Source: Hygrophila difformis
Lineage: Eukaryota; Streptophyta; Magnoliopsida; Lamiales; Acanthaceae
Length of the DNA: 64,000 nucleotides
Direction of reading: 5' to 3'
NCBI GenBank assembly: GCA_030278955.1
Contig: JAOANR010000010.1
Location: 10,385,884 to 10,449,883, forward strand
Shown piece after piece: positions 1 to 11,655 of this stretch. Each line of letters begins with the position of its first letter. The first letter of the stretch is position 1. Made by a program: the position numbers and the translations under genes. The notes beneath the pieces were generated by a model. That model was not told the DNA's origin, searched no databases, and worked only from the letters and a program-made list of their open reading frames with translations.

Positions 1-300
1 GGCTCAAATTCTCACATGGGTTAAAAAAATAGTTGGCTTCATATGTTCAATATCAAAAATCATAAATCATACTCAAAAGACTTGTCAACTTAAACCTCAT
101 AGATTCAATTCAGTCATGTATTCACATCAAATGCACAAAAATTCACACAAAATAGCTTGAAATTTTCAAAAAAATTCACAGAAAATGGCAAGCAATACTA
201 TTTCCTCCCCCACACCTAAATGCAACATTGTCCTCAATGTATGAAAAAAAGTAAAGAGAATAGGACTTCCCTGGAATCGGTGGGGGTGCCAAGGTGTGGC

Positions 301-1672
301 TCACTGGCGAGCAGGGGGCGGTGGTGGTGGGATGTTGAAGTGGTGGACGATAGCATTCAGGGCATCTTTCATTTCCTTCAGCTCTTCTTTCACTCCCTTT
401 AGCTCTTCTTTTTGTTGTGCTAACTCCTCGCTTAATTGATCAAATCGGACCTGGAAGTAGGTGGAAGGTGGGTTTGGAGTGTCATCCTCCGATGGAGAGG
501 GATGTTCAGGAGCTGGAAGTGTAAGAAGTGGTGGTGCATCACGACTTGAGGAGGGTGTGCCTGTGCTAGTGCCTGGAATTGGTTGGTCATTGAAGTACAA
601 TTGGCCTTTTTCAGCTTTAATCACTTGCAATGTCTTCAGGCAAGCGATGTCAAGGGGTGCTGGAGAACATGCCCTGTGCAAGGAAAGAGAAGCAAGATAG
701 GAATCAGAGACATCAGAAATTAAGCCTAAATTAAGTGCTAGATGTGTGATATAAGAGCCATGAATTAAATTCCTCCCTTTCGTTGTGAGAACAGTAGCAA
801 ATTCTATAGCAATCCAATAGGCAAAATTGAGACGAACTTTATATACCATTGCCCACAATGCATATAGCCCTGCTTTTGCCACATTACTGGCGCCTTCTTT
901 CCTGCCCAAAAGATTGAATGCAATGAATTTGTACATAAACTTCAATGCTCCATTTTTTATAGTGTTAGATTTTGCATGATTATAAGTGAAAGGGAATAAA
1001 GGCTCTGAGGAGATGGCATTCCAGAAATCATAAAATTTATATGAAAAGTTATCATGGTAATCACATAAGCTTCCTAAGTAATCCACACTCGTGGCTTCCT
1101 CTTCAGTAATCACTCCCAAAGCTAGATTGAAATCAGTTAATGAATGAGAAAAAGTTTTGTTCATCAATCTAAATTGTATAACATTGGGAGTGTTAAGATC
1201 AAATGTAGAGGGCAATTTGAACTCAAAAGTAGAATAGAACTCAAGTACAAGTTCAGAAATTGCCGGTGCATTCATGGAAGCAAGTTTTGACCAACCTTAT
1301 GTTAGATAAATATGTGTGTACCTGGTCAGTGATTTGCAACTTCTCAAGAGTGGGGTAATGGAGACTTTTACCTGTGATGATGTTCCTTTTACTCTCTTGG
1401 CACTTCACATACCTCTCTTGATCTTTTTCCTTTGTGAATTTGAGGAATCCTCCAATGGTTTGTTCAACCGCCATTTGTCTAGCCTTGGCACGTGACCGTT
1501 GTCCAGTTGTAGAAGTAGAGGGTCCTTGGACAGGGATGGTGGGTATTAGATTTAGTGGTGTGGTTATCTTTTTGACCGGTGCCTTCTTTTTTTGAATTTT
1601 TCCTTTGGACTTGGCAATTTGTGGACCACTTTTTGGAGAAGTGGCCTGAGCTTTGCCCTTTTCTCTACCCAT
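301..1672 (-). pseudogene. Extra 'env-like' / ATHILA-type ORF of element A1 (frameshifted)
   Basis: Accessory ORF after integrase. The preferred start is the ATG at 1672, giving a lysine-rich N-terminus (MGREKGKAQATSPKSG) just after a splice-acceptor-like site. This frame ends at 1253, and the next frame, which includes an ATG at 1275, continues to 301; a 1-base indel near 1280 joins them. The second part (ELVLEFYSTFEFKLP ... FSHSLTDFNLALGV) matches the pattern of the plant-specific ATHILA / 'putative plant transposon protein' domain. The C-terminus is Pro/Ser-rich, then a heptad-like coiled coil (EELAQQKEELKGVKEELKEM), then PPPPPP. No clear signal peptide or membrane anchor is seen, so an envelope role is not supported by the sequence. 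The real function of these proteins is unknown. Confidence 0.75.
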
Positions 1673-2164
1673 GTGTCCTGCACACAGAAAATTCACCACA
1701 CAACAAAGTATCTCCCACAAACAATAAACAAAGTCCAATTCCTCTTTTCAATTATCACCACTTGCACAGGACATGTTCTCAATTAATTCTCACTACTTGC
1801 ACAGAACGACAAGGACATTTGTTTCACAAAACAACAACCACATAGACAAATTCCAAATTCCACCACTTGCACAAAGACAAACATATATTTTCCAACACTA
1901 TCCAAGTCACACAAAGCAACAGAATTCTCAAATCAACAAAAATTGTCCTCTTCCAAGTTTCCAATTCACAAGAACACAGATTCTTCACAATCTATTTTCA
2001 CAAAATTAATTTTGCAGCTCCTCCACTACTTTAACAGCTTTTCACAAGACAAACCACAAACCACACAAGATAAACCACATCAAATGGGCAATTACCACAA
2101 GGCACACATCATATTTCACTGCTTTCAGAAATTAAAAAGAGTGTACCAATGTGGAAGCAAATAA

Positions 2165-2650
2165 GCAGCAGCTTCGCTGAACAGAGGCGGCACCGGTAGG
2201 GTTCAGGCGACGAAGGCGCGGCGGCGCTCGCGAACAGGGAAGGGAAGGCGGCGGCGCTGGTGGGTTGCCGGATCTCGCACAGGGGCGGCGGCGCTGGAGG
2301 ACGAAACAGAGGCGGTGGCGCAGCTAGGGCTCGCGAAAAGGAAGGAGGAAAGAAAGGGCGGCGGCGCTGGCGAAGCAGCGACGGCGGTGGGAGGTTGGCG
2401 TGGAGCAGCGGCGCTGGAAGCGGCAGGCGGCGGCGCTGGTTCGCGAAAGGGGTGGCGCCGCTTGTTGGAGGACGAGATAGGGGCGCGACTAAGGTTCGCG
2501 AACAGGGTAGAGGAAAGGAAGGGCGGCGGCGCGAACAGAGAAGGGACGGCGGCGGTGGTGCGGCGCTGGGCGGCGGCTGGAGGGAGGTTGAAGATGGTGG
2601 TGGGGTGGTGAGGAGTTGGACGGGAAATTGGGAGAGGAGCAGTAATTTGG
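2165..2650. other. GC-rich, CpG-rich leader-like block inside element A1
   Basis: About 490 bases with repeated GGCGGCGGCGCTGG-type sequence and many CpGs, abrupt in an otherwise AT-rich window. On the minus strand (the coding strand of the element) it is pyrimidine-rich (CGCCGCCGCC, CCTTCCCTTCCCTGTTCGCG) like a plant 5' leader. It lies between the palindromic array and the extra ORF. The Gly/Arg-rich open frames on the plus strand are by-products of the base composition. From 1679 to 2164 the minus strand is T/G-rich and ends at an acceptor-like TTTTCTGTGTGCAG (1692-1679), six bases before the ATG at 1672, which looks like the end of an intron. Confidence 0.6.
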
Positions 2651-2740
2651 GTGAAAGGGGTAAACTAATTTTGTTCCAAGTAAATTAGGGTTTGGGAAAA
2701 GTGATGTGTTTGAGTTAAATTTCAGGGAAGTATGTAATGG

Positions 2741-3086
2741 TTAGTCATGGGCATGAGTAAGACTAGTGTGTTGCCCAGGAAAATATACCTCCATTCAATT
2801 TTGGTACAGGGAAGTAAGTGAACCTTAATCATGAGCATGACTAAGAGTAGTGAGGTGCCCAGAAAAATAAGCTCCAAATCATGTTGACACAGGGAAGTAA
2901 AAGAAGCTTAATCATGACCATGACTAACAGTAGGGAGGTTTCCTGAAATTTTGGTTTCCAACACAGGCTTCTACCAAGGTCTTAAACATGGGCATGATTA
3001 ACATGTATCTTCCTTCCTGAAAATTCAACTTGAAATTTTCTTTAAAATTCAGCAAGTTATATACTAGTTAATCATGCTCATGACTA
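2741..3086. repeat. Imperfect tandem array with palindromic TCATGnnCATGA cores
   Basis: Five units about 74-86 bp apart each contain a near-palindrome of the form TCATGnnCATGA (an A replaces the first T in the fourth unit): at about 2744, 2830, 2913, 2986 and 3072. The two middle bases vary (GG, AG, AC, GG, CT) and flanks such as ACAGGGAAGTAA and GTAGTGAGGT are partly shared. The array lies between integrase and the extra ORF. The same core occurs in the LTR of this element at 9893-9912. No gene is present. Confidence 0.8.
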
Positions 3087-3322
3087 CCAATGCTCTCCTT
3101 CACTGAAAATTCCCCCTTCAAACTTCACCACTTGTTTCTTGATCCAAAATTCCATCTTCATATCTACAAAATCATTGACAAAATGCCATTTAGATATCAA
3201 AATTATACCGAAATATATTCATCAAAATAGCAAAATGTATAGTATCAAAATGGTTAGATTGCTTGGGTTGCCTCCCAAGAAGCGCTTTTGTTTAAAGTCT
3301 TTGAGCTAGACTTTTTCCAAAT

Positions 3323-6240
3323 TCATCTCCTAATTTGTGCATCAACAAGGGACACCAATTCTATAGGCTCAATTGGAAATCCCTCATAGTAAGGTTTGAG
3401 ACGGTGCCCATTGACAACAAATTTTTTCTCCGTCTTCAAGCTTTGAATCTCAACTGCACCATAAGAAAATACTTTAGTGACAACAAATTGACCAATCCAT
3501 CTAGAACGTAACTTACCAGGAAAAAGTTTAAGTCTTGAATGATATAAAAGAACTTTTTGGCCAACTTCGAAACTTTTTCTGGAAATTTGTTGATCATGGA
3601 AGACTCTATTTTTCTCTTTGTATAGCATGGCATTGTCATATGCCTCATTTCTTATTTCTTCCAATTCTTGAATTTGCAACTTCCTTTGGATCCCGGCCTC
3701 TTGAAGCTCATGTTGCACTTTTGTACCGCCCAAAATGCCTTGTGTTGTAACTCCACAGGTAAATGACATGGTTTCCCAAACACCAACCTATAGGGAGACA
3801 TCCCTATTGGCGTCTTGTAGGCTGTGCGGTAGGCCCATAATGCATCATCTAGTCTCAAGCTCCAATCTTTTCGATTTGGTTGGACCGTTTTCTCTAAAAT
3901 TGACTTGATCTCCCGATTAGACACTTCTGCTTGTCCATTGGTCTGTGGATGATATGATGTTGACACTTTATGCAAAACACCATATTTCTTGAAAAGAGCT
4001 GTGATGGTCTTGTTGCAAAAATGAGTCCCTCTATCACTCACAATGGCTCTTGGCATCCCAAACCTAGCAAATATGTTAGACCTAAGGAAATCTGCAACCA
4101 CTTTTGAATCATTAGTCCGGGTGGCTTTAGCTTCCACCCATTTAGAGACATAATCCACAGATAAGAGAATATACAAATAACCATGAGAATTAGGAAAAGG
4201 ACCCATAAAGTCTATACCCCAAACATCAAATATTTCAAGAAACATCATAGGACTTTGAGGCATTTGATCACGGGAAGAAATATTACCTACTCTTTGGCAT
4301 CTATCACATGACTTACAAAATATATATGCATCCTTGAATAGAGTAGGCCAAAAGAATCCACTTTCTAATACCTTCTTCGCAGTTCTTTGAGGTCCAAAAT
4401 GTCCACCACATGCCATAGAATGACAAAATGCTAGAATGGATTGAAATTCACCTTCATCAACACATCTTCGAATAACTTGATCAGCACAACGTTTCCAAAG
4501 GTAGGGATCATCCCAAATGTAGTATTTGGCATCACTCTTGAGCTTGTCCTTTTTTGCTTTAGGCCAACCTGTAGGAAATTCATTAGTAACCAAGAAATTG
4601 ACTATATCAGCATACCAAGGGGAAATAGTAGAGATAGAAAGAAGTTGCTCATCAGGAAAGGATTCCCGAATGGGAATCTCATTAGGCTCAGTGATTATGC
4701 GACTCAAATGATCAGCTACCAAATTCTCTGTTCCCTTTTTGTCACGAATTTCAATGTCAAATTCCTGTAAGAGCAAAATCCATCTAATCAACCTTGGCTT
4801 GGCTTCTTTCTTTGCCATCAAATATCTCAATGCTGCATGATCAGAAAAAATAACCACTTTAGTTCCCAAAAGATATGATCTAAATTTATCCAAAGCAAAA
4901 ACAACAGCAAGCATTTCTTTTTCAGTTGTTGAATAATTTAATTGAGCCCCATTCAATGCTCGGGAAGCATAATAAATGACATGGGATGCTCTTCCAATTC
5001 TTTGTCCCAAAACAGCCCCAACAGCAGTGTCACTTGCATCGCACATCAACTCAAATGGTAGTTCCCAATTTGGTGGTTGAATCACTGGAGGTGTTGTGAG
5101 ATGTTCCTTCAACTTGTTAAAGGCTTGCTTGCATTGTTCATTGAACTCAAATGGCACATCTTTTTGCAGCAATCGAAACAATGGTGCTCCAATCTTGGAA
5201 AAGTTCTTGATGAATCGCCTATAGAAACCTGCATGGCCTAAAAATCCACGAAGTTCTCGCACAGAACAAGGATAAGGTAGAGCATCAATTAAATCAACTT
5301 TAGACTTATCTACCTCTATACCTTGTGATGACACTTTATGACCTAAAACAATGCCTTGTTCAACCATAAATTGACATTTTTCCCAATTCAACACAAGATT
5401 AGTTTCAATGCATCGATTTAGAATCAAAGCCAAATTCCCTAGACATTCATCAAAACTATTACCATGAACACTAAAGTCATCCATAAATACCTCAATGATT
5501 TTCTCAACATATTCAGAAAAAATGCTCATCATACACCTTTGAAATGTGGCTGGGGCGTTGCAAAGTCCAAAGGGCATTCTTCTATAAGCAAACACTCCAA
5601 ATGGGCATGTGAAAGAAGTCTTTTCCTGATCCTCCGGCGCTATTGCAATCTGAAAATAACGGTAATCTATGCACTGTCTCCACCCGGTTTGCTTACGAAC
5701 AGGAAGTTTCTCACCATCTTTGTTCTCTTCAACAGTCACTCCAGCTTTCTTTGGAACAACTTGAACAGGACTCACCCAACTACTATCTGAGATAGGGTAG
5801 ATGATGTCTGCATCAAGCAGCTTCATAACTTCTTTCTTCACCACCTCAGTCATAATCGGATTCAACTTCCTTTGAGCTTGTCTGACCGGTTTGGCATTCT
5901 TTTCAAGTGTGATTCTGTGAGTACAAAAGAAGGGATCTATGCCTCTTATATCTGCTATTGTCCATCCAATAGCTGTTTTGTGATCTCTAAGCACACGAAC
6001 CAATTTCTCCTCTTGTTCGGTTGTCAACTTTGAAGAGATGATTACTGGCAAAGTCTCTTCATCACCCAAGAAGACATATTTCAAATTCTCTGGTAAGGGT
6101 TTCAACTCCAATTTAGGTGCCTGCAACACAGATGGATATAAACGTTCATTAGTTTCAGGAATGAAAATTGGAGCTACTTCATACCTTTGTGGCTCTTGAG
6201 GAAGTGAGTCCTTTGTATTTTCTTGCTCACAACTATCTCC
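3323..6240 (-). pseudogene. pol: pol of element A1: RT (motif A deleted), RNase H, integrase
   Basis: Enzymatic polyprotein for reverse transcription and integration. RT shows the conserved N-terminal part ([20 protein letters not shown]) and the FMDD catalytic box ([11 protein letters not shown]). However, IDYR joins directly to [10 protein letters not shown] at about residue 156 (near base 5661). The A2 copy has 37 residues here, including LDGYSG with the first catalytic aspartate, so this RT cannot be active. RNase H follows ([17 protein letters not shown]). Integrase has the HHCC zinc region (GGHFGPQRT ... CDRCQR) and the DDE residues in [17 protein letters not shown] and [10 protein letters not shown] 1-base loss near 3705 shifts the frame; the C-terminal tail continues in the second frame to 3323 ([26 protein letters not shown]). 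Confidence 0.9.
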
Positions 6241-8610
6241 ATCTCATTCTCTAACTTGTGATGCTTTGTCAAAGCAATTTCCAATTCATCCTTGTTGGCT
6301 AATTCAAATGTTTCCTGCACCAAAGGATCAATAACATCAATAGAGTATAGAGCTTCAGAATCATCATGATGTTTAATAGCTTCGAAAAGATTGAAATGAA
6401 TTTCTTCTCCATCAAATTCCAAGGTAAGTGTGCCTTTCTTCACATCAATCTTTGCTCCTGCAGTGTACATAAAAGGTCTTCCCAACAAAAGAGGAGGTGG
6501 GTTAAAGCAATGAGCATCATTCATGTCCAAAACATAAAAATCAACAGGAAATATAACATCATTGACTTGCACTAACACATCTTCTAGCATACCATCCGGA
6601 TAAGCATTTGTTCTATCAGCAAGTTGAATAATAATTCCTGTTTCTTTTAATGGACCTAGATTTAGGGAATCATACATTGACCTTGGCATAACATTTATTG
6701 CAGCACCTAAATCTAGCATGGCTTTGCTCACCTCTTTTGTTCCAATTTTGCAAGGAATTGAAAACATACCCTGATCACCTGTTTTAGGTGGGATTTTCCT
6801 TTTTATCACAGCAGAGACACTCTCACCTGCTATTATGTGTTCATCTCCCCTAAGTTTCCTCTTGTTGGTGCATAAATCCTTCAAGAACTTAGCATACTTA
6901 GGGATTTGATTGATAGCTTCAAGAAGTGGGATATTCAATTGGACTTTCTTGAATATCTCAAGCATCTCTTTCCTGTTGTCCACCTTTGGAGCCTTCTTTA
7001 ACCTGTCAGGAAAAGGAGGTACTTTAGTTTGATATGAAGGAATTGAATTAGAATTTACCTTGTTAGAAGTTTCTGCCTCCTTTTCAATCTCCTTCTCAAT
7101 TTGTTCTTCATTTTGCTCCTTTGAAATTGGAGGTGGACCTTGAACTTCTTTTCCACTCCTCAAGATCATGGCACTCACGTTCTTTGGATTTGGCTCGGGT
7201 TGAGCTGGCCACTTTCCTTTCTCTCGAATTTGCCTAACTTCCTCAAACACTTGATTCATTTGACTTTGCAATTTTTCAATACTTGCCTTCGTGTCTTGTT
7301 GGAATTGCAAAGTTGATGTGGCCATGGATTTCACCAATTCTTCTAACGATGGACTTGAACTTGTTGCAGCTTGAGGTGGTTGCCTTTCATATTGACGAGG
7401 AGGGTGCACTTGTTGTGGTGCCGAAGATGGATGATTTTGTTGTTGATGTTGATTGCCATACCGAAGATTTGGATGATCTCTCCAACCTGGATTGTAAGTA
7501 TTGGAATAGGGATTGTACTGTGGACATCTGTTGGAATATTCAAGTGCATTCACATCCACCGGTGTATCTTCCTGGAGCGTTGGGCAGGCATCAGTTTGAT
7601 GTTCAGGACTTGTACAAATACCACATGCCTTCACTTGTACGGTTGGTTTGATACTTCCTGTGGCCATCTTGCGAACAAAGCTTGTCAACTCTGAAAGTTG
7701 TTGCTGCATTGTTTGCATTGAAGAATCACCACTTGGCATATTGGTTGGCATTGCATCCCTTGTGCCAAACTGTTGAGTATTTTCTGTCATTCGGTCAATC
7801 AACTCCCAGGCTTGTGTTGGAGTCTTATTCACCAAGGCTCCTCCACTTGCAGCATCAATAATATTCCTGTCCATCAACAACAAACCATCATAGAAGTATT
7901 GAATTAACAATTGGGGTGGGATTTGATGTTGAGGACATTTAATTATAAGCCTATTAAACCGCTCCCAATATTCATGGAGCGTTTCACCTGATTGTTGTTT
8001 GATGCCACATATTTCCTTCCTCAAATTTGCAGCTCTTGAGGCTGGGAAATACTTCTCCAAGAATTTTCTCTTCATGTCTGTCCAAGTTGTAATGCTGCCT
8101 GCCGGAAGATAATAGAGCCAATCTTTTGCACTCCCCTTCAATGAGAATGGAAATGCCCTCAATTTGATTTGCTCATCAGTAACTCCAGGGGGTTTCATGC
8201 TTGAGCACACAACATCAAATTCCTGGAGATGCTTGTGAGGCTCTTCACCTGCATGACCATTAAATTCAGGCAACAAATGAATCAATCCAGATTTTAATTC
8301 AAAGGGAGTTTCATCATCAATTGTAGGAAATGTAATGCATAAAGGCTGCTGTGTCAAGTCAGGAGCAGCCAACTCCCTTAAAGTTCGGTTATCTTCAGCC
8401 ATGACAATGTTTTTCTCTTCTAAAGATTCTGTATCACTTCCTTCACCACTGGAACTAGAAGGTGTCCAGCTCTGTAGTCAATGACAAACCAGAAGTTGAT
8501 GTAGAAACTTTAGATTCTTTTCTTATCTTGGTTTCCCTTGTCAATCTACGAGCTGTCTTCTCAATCTCTGGATCAAATATCAACTCACCTGTACGAGAAG
8601 AACGAGGCAT
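6174..8610 (-). pseudogene. gag: gag of element A1 (frameshifted)
   Basis: Structural polyprotein forming the cytoplasmic particle. The likely start is the ATG at 8610 (protein begins MPRSSRTGELIFDPEIEKTA, a common gag start in this lineage). That frame stops near 8462, while the main frame, open from about 8480 to 6174, carries the rest, so a 1-base indel lies near 8470. From the in-frame ATG at 8402 the main frame gives 742 residues. A retrotransposon gag domain is at about residues 60-200 (RAFPFSLKGSAKDWLYYLP), then a zinc knuckle CGICTSPEHQTDAC, the NPYSNTYNPGWR motif, and near the end the aspartic protease with active site DLGA (AMLDLGAAINVMP). The frame ends at 6174 and pol continues in another frame, so a second frameshift lies near 6235. 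It is unclear whether that one is natural or decay. Confidence 0.88.
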
Positions 8611-8680
8611 AAACAAAAGGAATACCAATTATGAACTAAAAATATAGAAATTATCACAGAATGTAGTGGTTGATCGCCAA

Positions 8681-8698
8681 TCCCCGGCAACGGCGCCA
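8681..8698 (-). other. Primer binding site (tRNA-Asp type) of element A1
   Basis: The minus strand reads TGGCGCCGTTGCCGGGGA, complementary to the 3' end of plant tRNA-Asp, the primer used by Athila and Tat lineage elements. It lies five bases inside the LTR end. It identifies the LTR at 8704-10069 as the 5' LTR and sets the transcription direction as minus. Confidence 0.9.
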
Positions 8699-8703
8699 AA
8701 ATT

Positions 8704-10069
8704 TGACAGCTTGTCGTATAGCTGCAAAATAAAATTGATTCCAATGTCACCAAGTACAAAATAGATATAGTATAGCAGTGACAAGGGTCGAGTCCTCAGG
8801 GATTGGATTGCAACATTTTCATAATATATACAATAGTTAAAAAGGGGGGTTTTAGCATTGTCACAAGATTAGGATATTAAAATTAAGAAAATGAAGAAGT
8901 ACACAAGCAAGTAAATACCAAAGAGAGTTTAAGAGCATAGGAATTAAACAAGATTGGATTTAACTTATGGAATTAAAAGCCTCTAGTTCAAAGAACGATT
9001 TGGAATGGCATTTGGGATAGATCATTGATGCATAAACATGATACAAGTTAATAAACCGGTTATAGTTGTCAGGTCCGCTTAGACAACCAACTTTTCCTTA
9101 CATATTAGACAATTAAGGTACGCCCGTTAATTATCCCTAATCGAATCAACATTCCTAGGTACGCCCATAGAAAATATTGTTCAATTGCATTAGAATTTAA
9201 AAAAGCCCGATTCAAACCAATTACTACCTACGCGGAGTAATTCCCAATTTGATTACACAATTCCCCGGGAAGGAACTAATCAACCTGGTTGCCACCTATT
9301 TAATTCAAGTACAATTACGGATACCCAAATTAAATTGGCATTCAACTATTAATCTAGACAAACATTTGGATCCAAAAACATTCATCCAAATCAATAATCA
9401 TAAACCCTAGATATAGGATTGCATAAATATCAACAAACATCAAGTTTCATAGTCACAAAATACATCATCTCCCCTAATCCCAAAAGCCATTTTCAATCAA
9501 CCTTTAAACTAGAGGAAAGGAAGAATCTACTCTACATCCATGGAAATTAAAACAAAGTAGAAGAAATTACAACCAATTTCCAAAGATGAGAATAAAGAAA
9601 AGCAAAGCTTGAAGAAGCTTCTCCCAAAATTTTCCTCTCCCCTCCGTCTGTTTTTCTCTCCTCTGCGTCTGTTTTTCTGCGTTTTCTTTTCTCTCCTCCT
9701 TTGTTCCAAAAGGCTCTCTATTTTTAGCAAATCCCAAAAAGTGTTGTCCGCAAAAAGTGAAATCTGAATTCTTTCCCTTCAGACGTCTATTCCCCTTTTC
9801 CCAATCTTGAAGTGTGTATAATGGGCTGGGCTAAATTTAGAGTTGGGCTTAGCTTGGGCCTTATGGTCTCTTTTCAGGTTCCCGTCTTCCCTCTAGTCAT
9901 GGCCATGACTAGGAGAGTCATGGTTGCCTGTCAACTTTGCTTCTTGTTCTCTTTTGTTCCACTTCTTCCATTTTCCATGCCTTTCTCCTACAACCAACAA
10001 AACAAGTACAAAGAGAGTAAAGTGCTACCAAAACCACCTCAAAAATATCCACAATATATATCATTATCA
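8704..10069 (-). repeat. 5' LTR of Athila-type element A1
   Basis: On the minus strand the LTR starts TGATAATGATATATAT at 10069 and ends GCTGTCA at 8704, giving the usual TG...CA ends and a length of about 1366 bp. The inner edge is fixed by the primer site five bases further in. The outer edge is inferred from the TGATAATG start, which is also how the LTR of the second Athila-type element in this window starts. The partner LTR is not in the window, so the outer edge and the target duplication cannot be confirmed. No long ORF is present. Confidence 0.8.
9893..9912. promoter_or_regulatory. Perfect 20-bp palindrome in the A1 LTR
   Basis: The sequence CTAGTCATGGCCATGACTAG is its own reverse complement. 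It lies about 157 bases into the LTR from its 5' end, upstream of TATA-like sequence (minus strand CATTATACAC near 9823-9814 and TAAAAATAG near 9725), so probably within U3. The core TCATGnnCATGA recurs five times in the pol-to-ORF gap of the same element. Its function is unknown; a binding site for a dimeric protein is an inference. Confidence 0.6.
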
Positions 10070-10652
10070 AGCACAAAATTCACATTATCATTGATTGATT
10101 TTAATCACGGTGTTTAATCAATCAATTAATAGGTTTTACCGGAAATTACCGGATATGTTTTAAAAAATAGACTCAATCATTTTAAAATTATTTGAATTCA
10201 ATGTGCTGATTGATTTCCACCTAATCTTTACCATATTATTGTAGAGTAATTACCGGAAATGTTAAAATTAATATGCCATAAATCACGGTGGTATTAATGA
10301 ACACGTAAAAGGAATGTTTGCAAGAGATATTTAACTTAGCACAAAACTATGAGATTATATCATTTCCGGATATGAAGAAATTCTGGATACAAACTCAATC
10401 GGATGTGATGCACCAAGTGGAATTTCATGACCCCATTTATTAACCTCATTGATCACACAATTAGTATGTGGTGTAGATTCATAGACAATTAGAATTAAAC
10501 AATTTTAATATTTCATTTGTCTTCCCAAAACTGATAATTTCAGACTCAAATAAAAGTTCTGGAATAAAACTTCATATGGAACTACAAAATATGGCTTAGA
10601 TTTACCCAATGGAGCCCATGTCTGTACAACATCAACATGCTTTTTTCAGCCA

Positions 10653-10693
<41 letters not shown>

Positions 10694-11556
10694 CTACTTG
10701 AAGGAATGGAAATTTCGAAACAGGGAAAAGCAAAACATGGGGCGCCATTGCAAAGTGAAATCACTATATTTCTATATCATACATTCAGACCTGCTTCAAA
10801 TTAATGATCACAAATACAAAATCACAAAACATAACGACAAAAGGGGGGCAATGATGATGAGGAATGAGCGAATGATGAATGTAAGATGTGTGCATATGAT
10901 TGATGCTGACGGACACCTAAGATCAGTCTGGAGAGGAATGGAGCAACCATCTGTTTTTTTTTTTTTTTTTTTTTTTCTTGCAGAGAGGCTCTCATTCCAT
11001 GTGCCTTCTGCTATAGAATATAAATACTTTGAATCCAAGCTAAGAGAAGGTACCACTATTTATCCATTCCTGGAGCTTCCATGCTGCCCAAAATACCTCA
11101 TATTCACCAACATGTTCCACCACTTGCTTATGATATTGTGTCAAATGGAACAAGTTTTTATATCTTATCTTGTGGGAAGAGGGGAACAAGTACACATTAC
11201 CATTCTGGCTGTGAGTTATTGCACTGGTGGATTGGTGGGGTGGGGTGTGACTCAACCTTGGCCTCTCATCTCTGAGTTTTCTAATGAAACTTGAGGATTT
11301 TCTTTTTGGAAGTATGGCAGATTGGAGGAGCCACAGAGCAGAAAATCTAAAACACTGACACCATGTGCAGATTCAATAGACACACACACACACACACACA
11401 AAATTAGTCAACCTCAATGGCTGCAAGGAAGTTTTTCAAATTGTATAAACAAGACTGTTAAGTAGTAAGAACATGCATTGGAATTATGACTCTTTGTCTC
11501 TACTCATTCACTCACATAATCCAAAGGGGATAAAATGGCACAGTTTTTTACACCCT
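10070..11556. other. Intergenic region between A1 and the SAUR gene
   Basis: AT-rich DNA with a 37-base poly(A) run (10654-10690), a T run near 10952-10976 and an (AC)10 microsatellite (11380-11401). An open frame of 198 codons crosses the T run (giving a run of Phe) and has no recognisable domain; I do not call it a gene. The stretch 10100-10560 has short ACCGGAAATTACCGG-like repeats but nothing identifiable. Confidence 0.6.
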
Positions 11557-11564
11557 TATAAATA
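11557..11564 (+). promoter_or_regulatory. TATA box of the SAUR gene
   Basis: TATAAATA lies 99 bases upstream of the SAUR ATG (11656), a suitable distance for a plant core promoter with a short leader. No other strong TATA lies between it and the ATG. Confidence 0.65.
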
Positions 11565-11655
11565 GAGGCACAGAATGGGTTGTACCTTCTAATCCACCAT
11601 TTGAGGGAATTGAGGGAATACATTGACAGTGAGTGATAATAGTAGTATTATATAT

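Larger units (their letters stand above)
1..10069 (-). mobile_element. Athila-type Ty3/gypsy LTR retrotransposon A1 (5' part, 3' LTR outside window)
   Basis: Reading the minus strand, the order is LTR (10069-8704), primer site (8698-8681), gag (8610-6174), pol with protease, RT, RNase H and integrase (about 6240-3323), a gap with a palindromic repeat array and a GC-rich leader, then an extra ORF (1672-301). This order, the tRNA-Asp primer site and the extra ORF after integrase are typical of the Athila lineage. At 245-206 the minus strand has a purine-rich stretch ending GTGTGGGGGAGG that resembles the polypurine tract region of related elements, but no LTR start follows before position 1, so the 3' LTR is beyond the left edge. 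The copy is dead: frameshifts in gag, at the gag-pol junction, in integrase and in the extra ORF, plus an RT deletion. Confidence 0.93.

Noticed and set aside
2260..2688. Gly/Arg-rich open frames on the plus strand
   Set aside because: They follow from the GGC/GCG-rich composition of a block inside a minus-strand element and show no domain.
10698..11294. Open frame of 198 codons (and an antisense frame at 11040-11255)
   Set aside because: It crosses a T run that yields poly-Phe, has no recognisable domain and no sign of gene structure; likely chance.
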